Shown: piece after piece, positions 63,430-64,000 of the stretch
How positions within the stretch are numbered: position 1 is the stretch's first letter
Layout: each line of letters begins with the position of its first letter
Assembly: GCF_900100075.1 (NCBI RefSeq)
Contig: NZ_FNEG01000003.1
Span: forward strand, 335,766-399,765
Direction of reading: 5' to 3'
Source: Chryseobacterium jejuense
Lineage (GTDB): Bacteria > Bacteroidota > Bacteroidia > Flavobacteriales > Weeksellaceae
DNA length: 64,000 nucleotides
Position numbers and translations under genes: made by a program
Notes under the pieces: generated by a model
The model's input: only the letters and a program-made list of their open reading frames with translations
Told to the model about the DNA's origin: nothing
Database searches by the model: none

Positions 63430-64000
63430 ATGATAAAGATAAATAGAATAAGAAATATACTAATAGTTTTATTGAGCTTGCTGTTAGTTGTTAGTTGCGA
63501 ACCCAAGGATAAATTTGAATGGAATGCAGCATGGTCAGCACCTAAATTTTATGGAAATGGTGGTCCGTTTGTTGAATTTTTTTATCGGGGAAAAAGTATT
63601 GCTGGAGCTTCTGCCAGTATTGGAGCAGATCCTGGCTGGGGGACTACTAGCGGTAGTTATGCTGGAGGAGATATTTTTAAACCTGTTCCAGATAGTATTT
63701 CTGTTAAGTGGATTTGCGCAATAGATGGTTATCGATATGAAGGTGGATCTAGACTTCCCCAAGATAAAATGTTGAGCTTATTTAGAAATGGCTGGAATTC
63801 TAAGGGAGAAAAAGAAAATTATACTCAGATTATAGCAGGTTTTGCTCCTGGAGGGAATGTAACGGTTTGGGTGTCTGGGCAAGGAAATAATAAAGAAATA
63901 ATAAACTTTAAAGCCAAAAATAAAGGAGTTTGGAAAGAAAGTGAAGAGGCAGAAAAGATTGAAAAAGAGATTCTTTCTTCAGAAAAATTTATTAATTCTG
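63430..64000 (+). CDS. DUF2931 lipoprotein, probable immunity protein (cut by right edge)
   Basis: An open frame from the ATG at 63430 runs past the right edge (190 codons seen). A signal peptide ends in the lipobox VVSC (Cys at about 24). The mature part has DUF2931 landmarks: FEWNAAWSAPKFYG, KPVPDSISVKWICAIDGYRY, GSRLPQDKMLSLFRNGW and IIAGFAPGGNVTVWVSGQ. It starts 10 nt after the Tle1-like gene. A periplasm-facing lipoprotein directly after a T6SS lipase is the usual position for its immunity protein; that role is inferred. Confidence 0.8.
   Translation, partial: MIKINRIRNILIVLLSLLLVVSCEPKDKFEWNAAWSAPKFYGNGGPFVEFFYRGKSIAGASASIGADPGWGTTSGSYAGGDIFKPVPDSISVKWICAIDGYRYEGGSRLPQDKMLSLFRNGWNSKGEKENYTQIIAGFAPGGNVTVWVSGQGNNKEIINFKAKNKGVWKESEEAEKIEKEILSSEKFINS

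Noticed and set aside
63488..63724. Complete 78-codon plus-strand frame near the right edge.
   Set aside because: It overlaps, in another frame, the DUF2931 gene that starts at 63430 and runs off the edge. The latter has a lipobox and family motifs.
1..64000. Search for CRISPR arrays, tRNA or rRNA genes, transposases and integrases.
   Set aside because: None was seen by eye; the only regular repeat of appreciable length is the 277-bp tandem, which has no spacers.

Overview
The window looks like chromosomal DNA from a Chryseobacterium-type member of the Flavobacteriia (Bacteroidota). It is AT-rich, and its promoters fit the Bacteroidota pattern (TTG or TTTG, about 20 bp, TAnnTTTG). Starts lack Shine-Dalgarno sequences. 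Two proteins end in type IX secretion sorting domains. The F-type ATP synthase operon lacks atpD and atpC, and the type VI secretion parts are of the Bacteroidota kind (T6SS-iii). Genus is inferred from protein flavour, not computed.

Layout. 1-886: minus-strand ribosomal operon rpsF-rpsR-rplI, rplI cut by the left edge. 1041-9038: a secreted protein, a ClC channel, a T9SS protein, an unknown protein, a beta-lactamase-fold hydrolase, a 2-oxoacid dehydrogenase E2 and a SAM hydrolase. This stretch also holds a tandem duplication in which each copy has lost a different gene. 9171-14059: phoH, then five small outer-membrane beta-barrel genes that include two paralogous pairs. 14140-15501: ffh. 15978-21402: the ATP synthase operon atpB-E-F-H-A-G, preceded by a small membrane protein. 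21673-28691: CNNM/CorC protein, clpS, udk, divIC-like, mutA, DinB, THUMP-like methyltransferase and a lipoprotein. 28862-34099: M20 peptidase, T9SS protein, SDR, etfB-etfA. 34227-44551: C1q-like secreted protein, bifunctional nuclease, nucleoside transporter, thiolase, MFS, mevalonate kinase with a UbiA prenyltransferase, and proline dehydrogenase.

44552-47343 is about 2.8 kb with one small gene. It contains a candidate structured RNA with its own promoter and terminators, a 277-bp tandem repeat, and an XRE-type regulator whose upstream region carries an array of the palindrome TTACAAATGTAA. Each forward copy of the palindrome contains a minus-strand -7 box. 47344-50716: M14 peptidase, DUF4920 protein and amino-acid permease. 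50888-64000: T6SS baseplate genes (gp25/TssE and TssF), a class A beta-lactamase, uvrA, lipoproteins and a 44-residue double-glycine bacteriocin-like peptide. The window ends in a VgrG, Tle1-like phospholipase and DUF2931 lipoprotein cassette that reads as spike, toxin and probable immunity protein; the last gene is cut by the right edge.

I saw no tRNA, rRNA, CRISPR array, transposase or integrase. Several gene-free stretches carry dispersed palindromic or boilerplate repeats. The best candidates for something undescribed are the 44.7-47.3 kb region, the bacteriocin-like peptide and the T6SS effector cassette.
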